Shown here: positions 1-7,527 of the stretch, piece after piece
Position numbering within the stretch: the stretch's first letter is position 1
How the letters are laid out: each line of letters opens with the position of its first letter
Assembly: GCF_000255135.1 (NCBI RefSeq)
Contig: NC_016751.1
Span: 930,001-994,000, forward strand
Direction: 5' to 3'
From: Marinitoga piezophila KA3
Lineage (GTDB): Bacteria; Thermotogota; Thermotogae; Petrotogales; Petrotogaceae
Length of the DNA stretch: 64,000 bases
Notes under the pieces: model-generated
What the model saw: the letters and a program-made list of their open reading frames with translations, nothing else
Told to the model about the DNA's origin: nothing
The model's database searches: none
Translations under genes and position numbers: made by a program

Positions 1-657
1 AGTATGATATTAATACCTTTTTCTTATTTAATAATTGTTTTATTAAATAAGAATTCAAATATAGATTATTTAATTAGCGGATTTATGGTTTCAATGATGA
101 TAGGAACATATTTTGGAATACTTTCTTTGAGAGTTTCAAACTTAATGCAAACTGAAGTTATTGAATTATATACAATTTTTTCTGTTTCAAAGACTGTAAT
201 AGTAATATCGATGGGGATAACATATTTTTTGTTAACGCTACCAATTTTTGGAATATCTTATATTTTCATGATATCAAATAATACAGAAAAATTTTTAAGT
301 ACCTTGGTACCGTTATTAATAGGAAATATCTTTTTAATTCTAATCTCCATAACAATTGGATTAAAAGTGAGAAATTATTATACATTAATGGGGATAATGC
401 CTCTTGTGAGTTATATTTTAATAATAATTTCCCCTATTTATTACCAAATAAAAACTCAAAATATAATAGTAAAAAGTTTACTATTTTTGAATCCAATTAC
501 TCATATATTGAATATATTAAGAGTGGGATTAAATGAAAGCTATATAATTTTCTCCTCAAAGTATTCTTATGGAATAATAATTATTATTTCATTATGGCTA
601 ATATTTTATATAAATAAAAAATTAAAAGATATATATATTTTAGAAAAAATATTTTGA
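1..657 (+). CDS. ABC-2 type transporter permease (5' truncated)
   Basis: The reading frame is open from the first base, so the gene probably begins upstream; the first visible Met is at 4. The 217 visible residues are almost entirely hydrophobic, with about six predicted membrane spans, a short charged C-terminus and no catalytic motif. This is the architecture of an ABC-2 exporter membrane subunit, which pairs with a separate ATPase not present here. Eight bases after its stop is a perfect Shine-Dalgarno and a 41-aa Cys-rich peptide, so the two are probably co-transcribed and the transporter may export that peptide (inference). Family call is from hydropathy and context; substrate unknown. 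Confidence 0.6.
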   Translation, partial: SMILIPFSYLIIVLLNKNSNIDYLISGFMVSMMIGTYFGILSLRVSNLMQTEVIELYTIFSVSKTVIVISMGITYFLLTLPIFGISYIFMISNNTEKFLSTLVPLLIGNIFLILISITIGLKVRNYYTLMGIMPLVSYILIIISPIYYQIKTQNIIVKSLLFLNPITHILNILRVGLNESYIIFSSKYSYGIIIIISLWLIFYINKKLKDIYILEKIF

Positions 658-673
658 TAAGGAGGTGAAATTG

Positions 674-799
674 ATGAAAAATAAGAATAAAAAAATTAAA
701 ATATTAGAAATCGGTAGTTATAATATTGAAGAACCAAACTTCTGTAAGTTTTGTAAATTTTGTAGTCCAATTGGTGGAAAAATAGTTTTAGTCCCCTAA
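674..799 (+). CDS. 41-aa Cys-rich peptide, possible RiPP precursor
   Basis: A short ORF starts at ATG 674 behind an ideal Shine-Dalgarno (AAGGAGGTGA, 6 nt before the ATG). The peptide has a Lys-rich N-terminus (MKNKNKKIK), an acidic middle ending in EE, and a core with three cysteines spaced by two residues (FCKFCKFC) followed by SPIGG and a hydrophobic tail. A leader-like half plus a Cys/Gly core next to an exporter permease is typical of ribosomally made, modified peptides matured by radical SAM enzymes, but no maturase lies in the window (upstream sequence is missing). A small metal-binding protein is the alternative. Confidence 0.5.
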   Translation: MKNKNKKIKILEIGSYNIEEPNFCKFCKFCSPIGGKIVLVP

Positions 800-822
800 A
801 GAAAATATATTAATTAATATCG

Positions 823-990
823 ATTGAACGCAATTTCTTAAAAACACATCAAAAAGTCTCGTTTCCTCATCACTGAGCTTAAAATAATTATAGTTGGTTA
901 TAAGCTATTAGTAGTTCATTTTTCTGTTATTCTCATTGCTGCAAAATATATTGCTTTTATTATCAATGATTCATTTGTTGGGAATACGTT
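823..990 (-). pseudogene. Decayed transposase remnant (IS256/mutator-like C-terminus)
   Basis: Read on the minus strand from 990, the frame gives NVFPTNESLIIKAIYFAAM followed by RITEK and then TGA where the mutator-family transposase C-terminus normally has Trp (FP.-ESL-KA-Y-A---I--KWT). After the stop a second frame continues with a plausible peptide (YFKLSDEETRLFDVF). No start, no inverted repeats and no intact ORF are visible, so this would be a scrap. Family assignment is by eye only and weak. Confidence 0.3.
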
Positions 991-999
991 TTTATTTTT

Positions 1000-1030
1000 T
1001 TGTTATTTTTTTATAAAAATGTGATATAAT
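1000..1030 (+). promoter_or_regulatory. Promoter of the riboflavin operon
   Basis: TTGTTA (1000-1005) and a consensus TATAAT (1025-1030) preceded by TG (TGATATAAT, extended -10) lie just before the FMN aptamer. The spacing of 19 is long, so the extended -10 probably carries most of the strength. Confidence 0.55.
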
Positions 1031-1044
1031 TAAGAAAAGTTAAT

Positions 1045-1156
1045 ACTCTCCGGGGCAGGGTGAAATTCCCGACCGGCGGTTAAAGCCCGCGAGTCTTCGG
1101 ACTGATCCGGTGAAATTCCGGAGCCGACAGTGAAAGTCTGGATGGGAGGAGAGAAC
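1045..1156 (+). promoter_or_regulatory. FMN riboswitch (RFN element)
   Basis: The conserved RFN core is directly readable: CTCTCCGGGGCAGGGTGAAA at the 5' side, CCGACCGGCGGT, AAAGCCCGCGAG, the hairpin with TCCGGTGAAATTCCGGA, CCGACAGTGAAAGTCTGGATG and the closing GGGAGGAGAG that pairs with CTCTCC to form P1. It sits between the promoter and ribBA, with a rho-independent terminator downstream as expression platform. By family knowledge FMN binding favours termination, reducing riboflavin synthesis when flavin is plentiful. Confidence 0.95.
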
Positions 1157-1227
1157 AATATAATTTATATAGACATAAATGCATAAATTTGCGTTTGTGT
1201 TTATATATGTAATATATATTAAATCAG

Positions 1228-1257
1228 GCCCTGGAGATATCCAGGGCTTTTATTTTT
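1228..1257 (+). terminator. Rho-independent terminator of the FMN riboswitch
   Basis: A 7-bp perfect stem GCCCTGG/CCAGGGC with a 6-nt loop is followed directly by TTTTATTTTTATT. It lies after the aptamer and before the ribBA Shine-Dalgarno, so it is the expression platform rather than the end of a gene. Confidence 0.85.
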
Positions 1258-1277
1258 ATTTATAAGGAGGTTTTCAC

Positions 1278-2462
1278 ATGGATAAGGAAATTCTTACAAA
1301 AACATTTTTTTCAAACAAACCTATAATCCTATGGGATAAAAAAAAGGAAAATGAAGCTGATTTTGTGTTTCCAGCAGAAATGGCAAACAAGGATATTATT
1401 AATTTTTTAATATCCAATGGTAAAGGATTATTATGTTTAGCATCTGAAGAAAAAAATCTTTTACAAAGAGGGTTTTTTAAACTTCCTTCTAATAATGCTG
1501 ATATACTTAATACCAATTATTTTATTAGTATTGATCATAAAAAAACAATAACCGGTATTTCTTCAAAAGAACGTGCAAAAACTATAAAATCTATCTCTGA
1601 AAATACCACAATAAACGATTATAAATATCCGGGCCATATTCAATTATTAGGAAGTATCGGATTAAATAAGAGAAAAGGACATACAGAAAGTTCTATTGAA
1701 TTAATGAAATTATTGGGTTTTAAACCTTTTTCTATATTAATTGAAATTTTAGATGAAAATGGAAATTCCCATAATTTTAATTATATAAAATCATTATCTC
1801 AAAAGTTTAAAATCCCCATAATTTCTGTAGAAGATATAGCTGTTGAAGTATTTAAAAGCAATCTATATGTAACTCCAATTTCTGAAGCAAATCTTCCTAC
1901 ACAATTTGGTTCTTTTAAAATTATAGGTTTTAAAAATAATTTTGATGAAAAAGAACATTTTGCAATATATACAGGTAATTTAAAAAACACACCTTTATTA
2001 GTCAGAATACATTCCGAATGCGTTACTGGTGATGTGTTAACTTCAAGAAAATGCGATTGCGGAAGTCAATTGCATCTTGCAATGAAAAAAATACAGGAAA
2101 ACGGCTCAGGTTTAATAATTTATTTAAGACAGGAAGGTAGAGATATAGGAATTACAAATAAAATAAAAGCTTATGAATTACAGGATAAGGGTATGGATAC
2201 AGTAGAAGCAAATGAAAAAATTGGTATGCCAGCAGATAATAGAGATTATGCAATAGCAGCACAAATTTTAAAATCATTAAACATTAAAAACATTATTTTA
2301 ATGACAAATAATCCTGATAAAGTCAATCAATTAAAAAAATATGGTATCAATGTGATAAATACAATACAGCATATAGGCGAAGTAACGCCAGAAAATAAAT
2401 TCTATTTAAAAATCAAGAAAATAAAAATGAATCATAATCTTTCAATTGAGGAGGTAATATAA
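1278..2462 (+). CDS. ribBA: Bifunctional DHBP synthase / GTP cyclohydrolase II
   Basis: Catalyses two entry reactions of riboflavin synthesis: ribulose-5-phosphate to 3,4-dihydroxy-2-butanone-4-phosphate, and opening of GTP. The N-terminal half (about 1-195) has the RibB acidic motif ENEAD, ISIDH, TGIS--ERA-TI, PGHI and GHTESS. The C-terminal half carries the RibA zinc motif (Cys at SECVTG and the KCDCGS pair) and LRQEGRDIG. The residue before PGHI is Tyr where Arg is common, and RQEGRDIG has Asp where RQEGRGIG is usual. Start ATG 1278 is behind AAGGAGG. First gene after the FMN riboswitch; the next ATG lies 2 nt after its stop. Confidence 0.95.
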   Translation: MDKEILTKTFFSNKPIILWDKKKENEADFVFPAEMANKDIINFLISNGKGLLCLASEEKNLLQRGFFKLPSNNADILNTNYFISIDHKKTITGISSKERAKTIKSISENTTINDYKYPGHIQLLGSIGLNKRKGHTESSIELMKLLGFKPFSILIEILDENGNSHNFNYIKSLSQKFKIPIISVEDIAVEVFKSNLYVTPISEANLPTQFGSFKIIGFKNNFDEKEHFAIYTGNLKNTPLLVRIHSECVTGDVLTSRKCDCGSQLHLAMKKIQENGSGLIIYLRQEGRDIGITNKIKAYELQDKGMDTVEANEKIGMPADNRDYAIAAQILKSLNIKNIILMTNNPDKVNQLKKYGINVINTIQHIGEVTPENKFYLKIKKIKMNHNLSIEEVI

Positions 2463-2464
2463 CT

Positions 2465-2929
2465 ATGAAAATTTTTGAAGGTATTTTTGATGGAAAAGAT
2501 TTAAAAATTGCTATTGTAATTTCAAGGTTTAACTCATTTTTTTCTGAAAGATTATTAGAGGGTGCTCTGGACGCATTAAAAAGGCATAATGTAAAAGAAA
2601 GCAATATAGATATTTTCAAAACTCCAGGTTCTTTTGAAATTCCATTTATTACAAAAAAACTAATAAATAAAAATTATGATGCTATTATAGCTTTAGGGGT
2701 TGTAATTAGAGGAGAAACATATCATTTCGAAGTTGTTGCCAATGAAGTTTCAAAAGGAATTGCTCATTTAAATTTAATATCAGATATACCAATTACCTTT
2801 GGAATAATAACTTCAGAAACTCTGGAACAGAGTATGGATAGATCAGGTGCAAAAGCTGGAAATAAAGGTTTTGAAGCTGCAATGGCTGCTTTAGAAATGG
2901 CAAATCTCAATAAGCAATTGAAGGTGTAA
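2465..2929 (+). CDS. ribH: 6,7-dimethyl-8-ribityllumazine synthase
   Basis: Condenses 5-amino-6-ribitylaminouracil with the butanone phosphate from RibBA to form lumazine. The 154 residues match the usual family size. Motifs visible include the N-terminal I-ISRFNSFFSERLLEGA stretch, TPGSFEIPF and GVVIRGETYHFEVVANEVSKG, whose His is the catalytic residue. The start follows GAGGAGG with good spacing and is 2 nt from the ribBA stop, so the genes are almost certainly translationally coupled. Confidence 0.95.
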   Translation: MKIFEGIFDGKDLKIAIVISRFNSFFSERLLEGALDALKRHNVKESNIDIFKTPGSFEIPFITKKLINKNYDAIIALGVVIRGETYHFEVVANEVSKGIAHLNLISDIPITFGIITSETLEQSMDRSGAKAGNKGFEAAMAALEMANLNKQLKV

Positions 2930-2933
2930 AAAT

Positions 2934-3995
2934 ATGAATCATGAATATTTTATGCAACTTGCTATAAATGAAGCAAAAAAAGGAATAGGAAAGGTGAATC
3001 CAAATCCCTTGGTAGGAGCTATTATAGTAAAAAACGGAAAAATTATATCGAAAGGTTATCATGAATATTATGGTGGGAGACATGCAGAAGTTGTAGCTAT
3101 TGAAAATGCCAAAAAAAGAAATATAGATTTAAAAGGAGCTACAATGTATGTAACTCTTGAACCATGTTCTCATTTTGGAAAAACTCCTCCATGTGCAAAC
3201 AGACTGGTAAAGGAAGGATTTAAAGAGGTTTATATAGGTATGCTTGATCCAAATCCAATGGTAAATGGAAATGGAATAAAAATATTAAAAGAACACGGCA
3301 TAAAAGTAAAATACAACATTTTAGAAAGTGAAATCAAAAAATTAAATGAAATTTTTATTACATATATAACTAAAAAAAGACCTTTTATTGCTTTAAAATT
3401 TGCTATGACAATGGATGGTTTCATTGCTTCAGAAAAATTTGATTCAAAATGGATATCAAATAATATGTCAAGAAATTTTGTACATAAATTAAGAAATTAC
3501 TATTCATCAATTTTAATTGGAGCTAATACTTTAATAAAGGACAATCCAAATTTAACCTGTAGAATAAAAAATGGAAGAAATCCCATAAGAATTATTCTGG
3601 ATAAAGACGGGAAATTTTATAATAAAAAATTAAATATTTTTATGGAAAAAGGGCAAAATATAATATTCTCAAATTCAAAAAAAGAAATAAAATACAAAAA
3701 TACAGAAATAGTAAATGAAACAAACATACATCAAATTCTAAAAATATTATTTGAAAGAAAAATTGATAGTATTTTAGTTGAAGGCGGTGCAACAATTTTA
3801 TCTTTATTTCTAAAATATAATCTTGTTGATAAAATTCATGTTTTTTATGCACCCAAAATTATTGGAAAGGGTATATCTCCTTTTAATAATTTAAAAATTG
3901 ATAAAATAGAAAATTCCATCAGGTTTAAACCCGTAGAAAATAAAATTTTTGAGAATAACCTTTATTGGGAGTTGATACCATGTTTACAGGAATAA
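2934..3995 (+). CDS. ribD: Riboflavin deaminase/reductase
   Basis: Two consecutive steps of riboflavin synthesis: deamination of the pyrimidine intermediate, then NADPH-dependent ribosyl reduction. The N-terminal deaminase domain (about 1-145) has the zinc motif HAE (50-52), EPCSH (76-80) and Cys87. The C-terminal reductase domain (about 146-353) shows the FIALKFAMTMDGFIA start, the WISNN segment and a VEGGATI motif. Length 353 aa is typical. It starts 4 nt after ribH, and its 3' end overlaps the start of ribE by 16 nt. Confidence 0.95.
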   Translation: MNHEYFMQLAINEAKKGIGKVNPNPLVGAIIVKNGKIISKGYHEYYGGRHAEVVAIENAKKRNIDLKGATMYVTLEPCSHFGKTPPCANRLVKEGFKEVYIGMLDPNPMVNGNGIKILKEHGIKVKYNILESEIKKLNEIFITYITKKRPFIALKFAMTMDGFIASEKFDSKWISNNMSRNFVHKLRNYYSSILIGANTLIKDNPNLTCRIKNGRNPIRIILDKDGKFYNKKLNIFMEKGQNIIFSNSKKEIKYKNTEIVNETNIHQILKILFERKIDSILVEGGATILSLFLKYNLVDKIHVFYAPKIIGKGISPFNNLKIDKIENSIRFKPVENKIFENNLYWELIPCLQE

Positions 3996-4546
3996 TACAG
4001 CATTTAGCGAAAATGAATATTATAAATAATAAACTTATTATAAATAATCCTTTCAAAAATATTCAATTAGGGGAAAGCATTTCAATTAACGGTGTATGTT
4101 TAACTGTTGAAAAAATAGAAAATAGCAAGCTTTATTTTTCAATAGGAGAAGAAACATACAGAAAGACAAATTTAAGGTATTATAATAATAAAATTGTCAA
4201 TCTCGAAAGGTCTTTAAGATTATCTGATTTTGTTGGAGGACATATTGTTACCGGTCACGTTGATGGAATAACAAAATTTTTAGGTTTAAGAAAATCTTCA
4301 AATACATTTTGGATGAAATTTAAAATTCCTCAAGAAAAATGGGCCATTGCAACAAAAGGGGCTATTACAATAAATGGAATAAGTTTGACAATTGCAAAAA
4401 AAGAATTAGATACCTTTGAAATACAAATAATAGAGCATACATATCAAAATACAAACTTAAAATTTCTAAAAATAAGTGATTTTGTTAATTATGAAATAGA
4501 TATAATTGCTCGTTATTTAAAAGAACAATCTGAATATATTTATTAA
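3980..4546 (+). CDS. ribE: Riboflavin synthase, alpha chain
   Basis: Final step: dismutation of two lumazine molecules to riboflavin. Start taken at ATG 3980 because the family begins MFTGIIQ and TGGGAG lies 8 nt upstream inside the end of ribD; an upstream in-frame start at 3965 would lie before this Shine-Dalgarno. Two tandem lumazine-binding repeats are visible (ISINGVCLTVE near 40 and ITINGISLTIA near 137), with GGHIVTGHVDG between them. 188 aa. Last gene of the FMN-controlled operon; gene order BA-H-D-E differs from the Bacillus D-E-BA-H order. Confidence 0.95.
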   Translation: MFTGIIQHLAKMNIINNKLIINNPFKNIQLGESISINGVCLTVEKIENSKLYFSIGEETYRKTNLRYYNNKIVNLERSLRLSDFVGGHIVTGHVDGITKFLGLRKSSNTFWMKFKIPQEKWAIATKGAITINGISLTIAKKELDTFEIQIIEHTYQNTNLKFLKISDFVNYEIDIIARYLKEQSEYIY

Positions 4547-4554
4547 CCAAGTAG

Positions 4555-4583
4555 TTGACATTGTAAAAAAAATGTAGTATAAT
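4555..4583 (+). promoter_or_regulatory. Consensus sigma-70-type promoter for the asnA leader
   Basis: TTGACA (4555-4560), 17-nt spacer, TATAAT (4578-4583): both hexamers perfect. It lies 8 nt after the ribE stop, and no terminator is seen between, so transcription of asnA is mainly independent but could include riboflavin-operon read-through. Confidence 0.9.
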
Positions 4584-4624
4584 AAGAAAAAATTTAATAT
4601 ATATTTTTTCAGGTGGTGTTAGGT

Positions 4625-4702
4625 ATGAAGATAAGAACAATAATAATAAAAGTTAATAATTTCAATAATAATATCAACCAGCGTTGGTGGAACGCGAGGT
4701 AA
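4625..4702 (+). CDS. Asn-rich leader peptide (25 aa) of the asnA attenuator
   Basis: ATG 4625 follows AGGTGG by 8 nt; the ORF ends at TAA 4700-4702. Seven of 25 residues are Asn: residues 11, 12, 14, 15, 16, 18 and 23, with six within eight codons. The codons after the Asn cluster (for QRWW) are the RNA bases that form the left arm of an antiterminator. The gene downstream makes asparagine. This is the layout of a classical leader peptide whose translation reports charged tRNA-Asn. The peptide itself needs no function. Confidence 0.8.
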   Translation: MKIRTIIIKVNNFNNNINQRWWNAR

Positions 4703-4734
4703 GCTGTCGTTTACTATCAATTCACCGGCGCTGG
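4678..4734 (+). promoter_or_regulatory. Antiterminator stem of the asnA leader
   Basis: CCAGCGUUGGUG (4678-4689) can pair over 12 bp (two G-U) with CACCGGCGCUGG (4723-4734). The latter includes the whole left arm of the terminator hairpin, so the two structures are mutually exclusive. A competing small hairpin GCGTT/AACGC (4681-4685 with 4691-4695) could serve as the protector stem. Stalling at the Asn codons leaves the left arm free; a ribosome reaching the stop codon covers it and allows termination. Confidence 0.75.
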
Positions 4735-4758
4735 ATTTTACCAGCGCCGGTTTTTTAT
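4725..4758 (+). terminator. Attenuator terminator upstream of asnA
   Basis: Perfect 10-bp GC-rich stem CCGGCGCTGG/CCAGCGCCGG with a 6-nt loop and TTTTTT tail at 4751. It is the strongest hairpin of the region and sits between promoter and gene, so it must be conditionally bypassed for asnA to be expressed. Confidence 0.92.
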
Positions 4759-4824
4759 TTATCTATTTAAATTCAATGAGAGGGAGAGATTTTTATAAAA
4801 TTATATTTGAAGGGAGAGGGTATT

Positions 4825-5781
4825 ATGATGAAAGAAAGTATGGAAAGAAAGGTTGACACGGTACCATTGGTAAAGGAATATATGGAAAATCCTGTATTTA
4901 AAGACGCTACACTTATTCAAAGCGAAATTTTAAAAGGAATTAGACATGTATTGGATGAAAAAGGATTTGTGGAATTATTGCCTGTAACTGTTTCACCTAT
5001 TACTGATCCACTAAACCATCCACATTTTGAAGCTGAATTTGAATATTATGGACAAAAGTATTCAGTTACAAAATCTATGATTTTACACAAGCAGGTTGCT
5101 GTTCTTGTTCATAAAAAGATTTATATTGTTTCACCAAACGTTAGATTGGAAACAGAGGACAAAATGCATTCAGGAAGACATTTATTTGATTTTGTTCAAA
5201 TAGATATGGAAATGTTAGAATCACCAAGAGAGGTTGTATTTGATGTAATGGAAGATGCCATTATCCATACAATAAAAACAATAAAAGAAAAATATCCTGA
5301 GATTATTGAAAAGTATCATCCTTCTTTGAAAGTTCCTGAAAAACCTTTTAAATGCTATACCGTAAAGGAATTAAAGGAAAAATATGGCGAGGACTATGAG
5401 AAAAGAGCTTCTCTTGAAGCAACTGAACCATTCTGGATGATCGATATTCCACTTTTAGAAAGAGAATTCTATGATAAACAGGATCCTGAAAGACCTGATG
5501 TTTTATTGGATTTTGATTTGATTTACCCTGAAGGTTATGAAGAAGCTATATCCGGTGGGGAGAGGGAGCATGAATACGAACAGATTCTAAAAAGAATGGA
5601 GTTAAAGGGAACTCCACCAGAGGCTTTCCAGGATTATCTGGAAGTTGCAAAAGCTGGTTTGTTAAAACATTCTGCCGGATGTGGAATTGGAATAGAAAGA
5701 TTTACAAGATGGATTTTAGCGCTCGATCATGTTGAAAAAACCAGACTTTTTGCAAAAACTCCTGGAAAGCACTCTATCTAA
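4825..5781 (+). CDS. asnA: Archaeal-type asparagine synthetase A (AspRS-like fold)
   Basis: Resembles the archaeal asparagine synthetase related to the catalytic core of aspartyl-tRNA synthetase, which makes Asn from Asp, ATP and ammonia; there is no anticodon-binding domain. Class II features: VSPNVRLETE with HLFDFVQIDMEM (motif 2 region) and GCGIGIERFTRWIL (motif 3, with its Arg). Length 318 aa from ATG 4825. I prefer this start because AGGGAGAGGG lies just before it; a TTG at 4807 would put the Shine-Dalgarno inside the gene. Expression is probably controlled by the Asn-codon attenuator upstream. A free-standing AsxRS paralogue of another function is the alternative. Confidence 0.85.
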   Translation: MMKESMERKVDTVPLVKEYMENPVFKDATLIQSEILKGIRHVLDEKGFVELLPVTVSPITDPLNHPHFEAEFEYYGQKYSVTKSMILHKQVAVLVHKKIYIVSPNVRLETEDKMHSGRHLFDFVQIDMEMLESPREVVFDVMEDAIIHTIKTIKEKYPEIIEKYHPSLKVPEKPFKCYTVKELKEKYGEDYEKRASLEATEPFWMIDIPLLEREFYDKQDPERPDVLLDFDLIYPEGYEEAISGGEREHEYEQILKRMELKGTPPEAFQDYLEVAKAGLLKHSAGCGIGIERFTRWILALDHVEKTRLFAKTPGKHSI

Positions 5782-5791
5782 ATTTAAAAAA

Positions 5792-5820
5792 GAAGACCGG
5801 AATTTCCGGTCTTCTTTTTT
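5792..5820 (+). terminator. Terminator after asnA (bidirectional)
   Basis: GAAGACCGGAA/TTCCGGTCTTC stem followed by TTTTTT on the plus strand, with an A-run on the other side. It also overlaps the stop of the minus-strand small gene, so it probably serves both. Confidence 0.9.
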
Positions 5821-5959
5821 AAATTATATAATTGTTTCTCGTATAAACCTCTAAAGCTTCTTCTTTAAAGTTTTCTACTAAGTTATCAACGCTGTTTTCA
5901 GAAATCCTTTCAAACATGTTGTTTAATCTTCTGTCAATATAACCTTTTATAATTTTCAT
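5819..5959 (-). CDS. Small hypothetical protein (46 aa)
   Basis: ATG at 5959 follows a strong AAAGGAGAGGGAGAG. The 46-residue product is charged and helical (MKIIKGYIDRRLNNMFERIS at the N-terminus), with no signal peptide or Cys, and ends in a hydrophobic YII. Its stop is embedded in the terminator shared with asnA. The good ribosome-binding site and intact frame support a real gene; I do not recognise a family. A 6+1+6 palindrome-like TTCGGTTTCCGAA lies upstream (6031-6043) and might be an operator. Confidence 0.55.
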   Translation of the reverse strand: MKIIKGYIDRRLNNMFERISENSVDNLVENFKEEALEVYTRNNYII

Positions 5960-6084
5960 ACTCTCCCTCTCCTTTAAAAAGAATGTATTAAATCTATTTT
6001 CAATTTTATTCTATTCCTAAATCTATGCAATTCGGTTTCCGAACTATTATGTTATTGTAATATTGTATTGCATTATGATAAATT

Positions 6085-6113
6085 AAAACCCAGGATTAAA
6101 TCTCCTGGGTTTT
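6085..6113 (-). terminator. Terminator of the MoxR operon
   Basis: AAAACCCAGGA/TCCTGGGTTTT hairpin in the minus-strand direction, with the stop codon of the last gene lying in its loop (6096-6098). The T-tract is in the stem and continues TTTTAATT. Confidence 0.8.
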
Positions 6114-7526
6114 AAAGTGTTCTATAGAGCTATTTATAAGATTTATAATTTCTTTTTTAGACAGATTATAACCTTTGTTACCATATTCTTTTAATATAAA
6201 TAAATCTGTTAATCTTTTGAACTCTTCTGGTGAATCTACTTTTTTTAGTAGTTCATACGGAGTAAGATGTTGGAATTTTTTAAAAAACCTTTTTCTTATG
6301 TATATATATCCTTTGTCAATTAAATATGGTATATCCTTCCCATCAAATTCATCTTCCTTAAATTTCTCATTCTTTAATTCTTTAAATTCAAGATCCTCTT
6401 TCTTACTATCTTTATCCTTTTTAAGTATTTTATAAATAAAATATGCCAATATTAAAATATTTACTAAGTAAATATACCTCGAGAATTTTATTATTAGTTC
6501 TGCAATTTTTAATATTAAAATTTCTGCTTTCCCATTATATGTAATTTGTGTTGAATTTGCAGTCATCCCATTAGCTTCATGATTTATTGTAGTTGGTTCT
6601 TTTGAAATTTGTTTTTCAATATTTGATGTAAAGAATTCCGGTGTTTCTAATTTATATTGTAAAGGTTTAAGATGTGCTATTGTATTTAATCCCATAAATG
6701 TAATAATAAAAAATAAAGCAAGAGAAATGTATAAACGTTTTTTATCTTTTTTTGTCATATATTTATAAGAATAATATGCAATTACCAAACTTGATATTAC
6801 CCCTAACACTAATACTCCTAAAAATAATTTTTCCTTTTGTGTCATGGTTTCCTGTGGTTTATATACCCTTGTGTATATTGGATTTGTTTCTGATTCTTTA
6901 AATAATCTTTTGACCCTTTCTTTTTTTTCAGTATTTTCATCTTCAACATTTATTTTATTATTTTCTATATTATTCTCATTTTCATATGTTTTATAATATT
7001 TTTTATCCATAAAGAGACTAAAATCTTTAAATGGATTTATACTTGTTTGAAAGGACACAAATGAAAATACAAAAAATATAGCAAAAAGTGTTATATATAA
7101 TTTCTTGTTTTTTTCTTCTTTTAATAGTTCATATAAGAAATACAACAATACAGCTCCCACAAGAATATGATTAATTGTATTTCTTAGAATTACTGCTGCT
7201 ATTATGTATACATAAATATATCTAAATAAATCCTTTCTTTCTTCTGGAAGAAAATAATTCACTATAATTATCAATGTAACATTATATGCAAAAAAAGGGC
7301 TCCTATCTAAAGCCATTTCAATGGAAAATGCAGTTCCAAATACCAGAAATAATGCGAGAAAGGCTATGTAATACGGCATATTCATCTTTTTAAACTTTTT
7401 AAATAATAATGTATAAATTTGAGTAACTATAAAAAGGGCTATAAAGTCTATTACATTAAGCGGCAAAAGAGAAATTATAACTAATTGCTCAAATAAATTG
7501 CGAACTTTTTTATCCAACCCCATCAC
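6096..7526 (-). CDS. Multi-pass membrane protein with DUF4129-like C-terminus
   Basis: Third gene of the MoxR-DUF58 string. About 476 aa: an N-terminal block of five or six membrane spans (1-165), an extracytoplasmic stretch, two more spans (about 233-285), another exposed region, one span near 350, and a cytoplasmic C-terminus with HLTPYELLKKV and LTDLFILKEYG, the pattern of DUF4129. Such loci usually carry a transglutaminase-like gene here; I see no Cys-His-Asp transglutaminase core. Start uncertain: GTG 7526 and ATG 7523 sit on the Shine-Dalgarno (GAGGTG), and TTG 7517 has better spacing. Confidence 0.7.
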   Translation of the reverse strand: MMGLDKKVRNLFEQLVIISLLPLNVIDFIALFIVTQIYTLLFKKFKKMNMPYYIAFLALFLVFGTAFSIEMALDRSPFFAYNVTLIIIVNYFLPEERKDLFRYIYVYIIAAVILRNTINHILVGAVLLYFLYELLKEEKNKKLYITLFAIFFVFSFVSFQTSINPFKDFSLFMDKKYYKTYENENNIENNKINVEDENTEKKERVKRLFKESETNPIYTRVYKPQETMTQKEKLFLGVLVLGVISSLVIAYYSYKYMTKKDKKRLYISLALFFIITFMGLNTIAHLKPLQYKLETPEFFTSNIEKQISKEPTTINHEANGMTANSTQITYNGKAEILILKIAELIIKFSRYIYLVNILILAYFIYKILKKDKDSKKEDLEFKELKNEKFKEDEFDGKDIPYLIDKGYIYIRKRFFKKFQHLTPYELLKKVDSPEEFKRLTDLFILKEYGNKGYNLSKKEIINLINSSIEHFKTQEI

Positions 7527-7527
7527 C

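Noticed and set aside
4678-4702. T-box-like string (GGTGGAACGCG) in the asnA leader
   Set aside because: It resembles the T-box core but lacks one C, and the leader before it is only about 90 nt with no Stem I motifs. The Asn-rich ORF plus mutually exclusive stems explain the region better.
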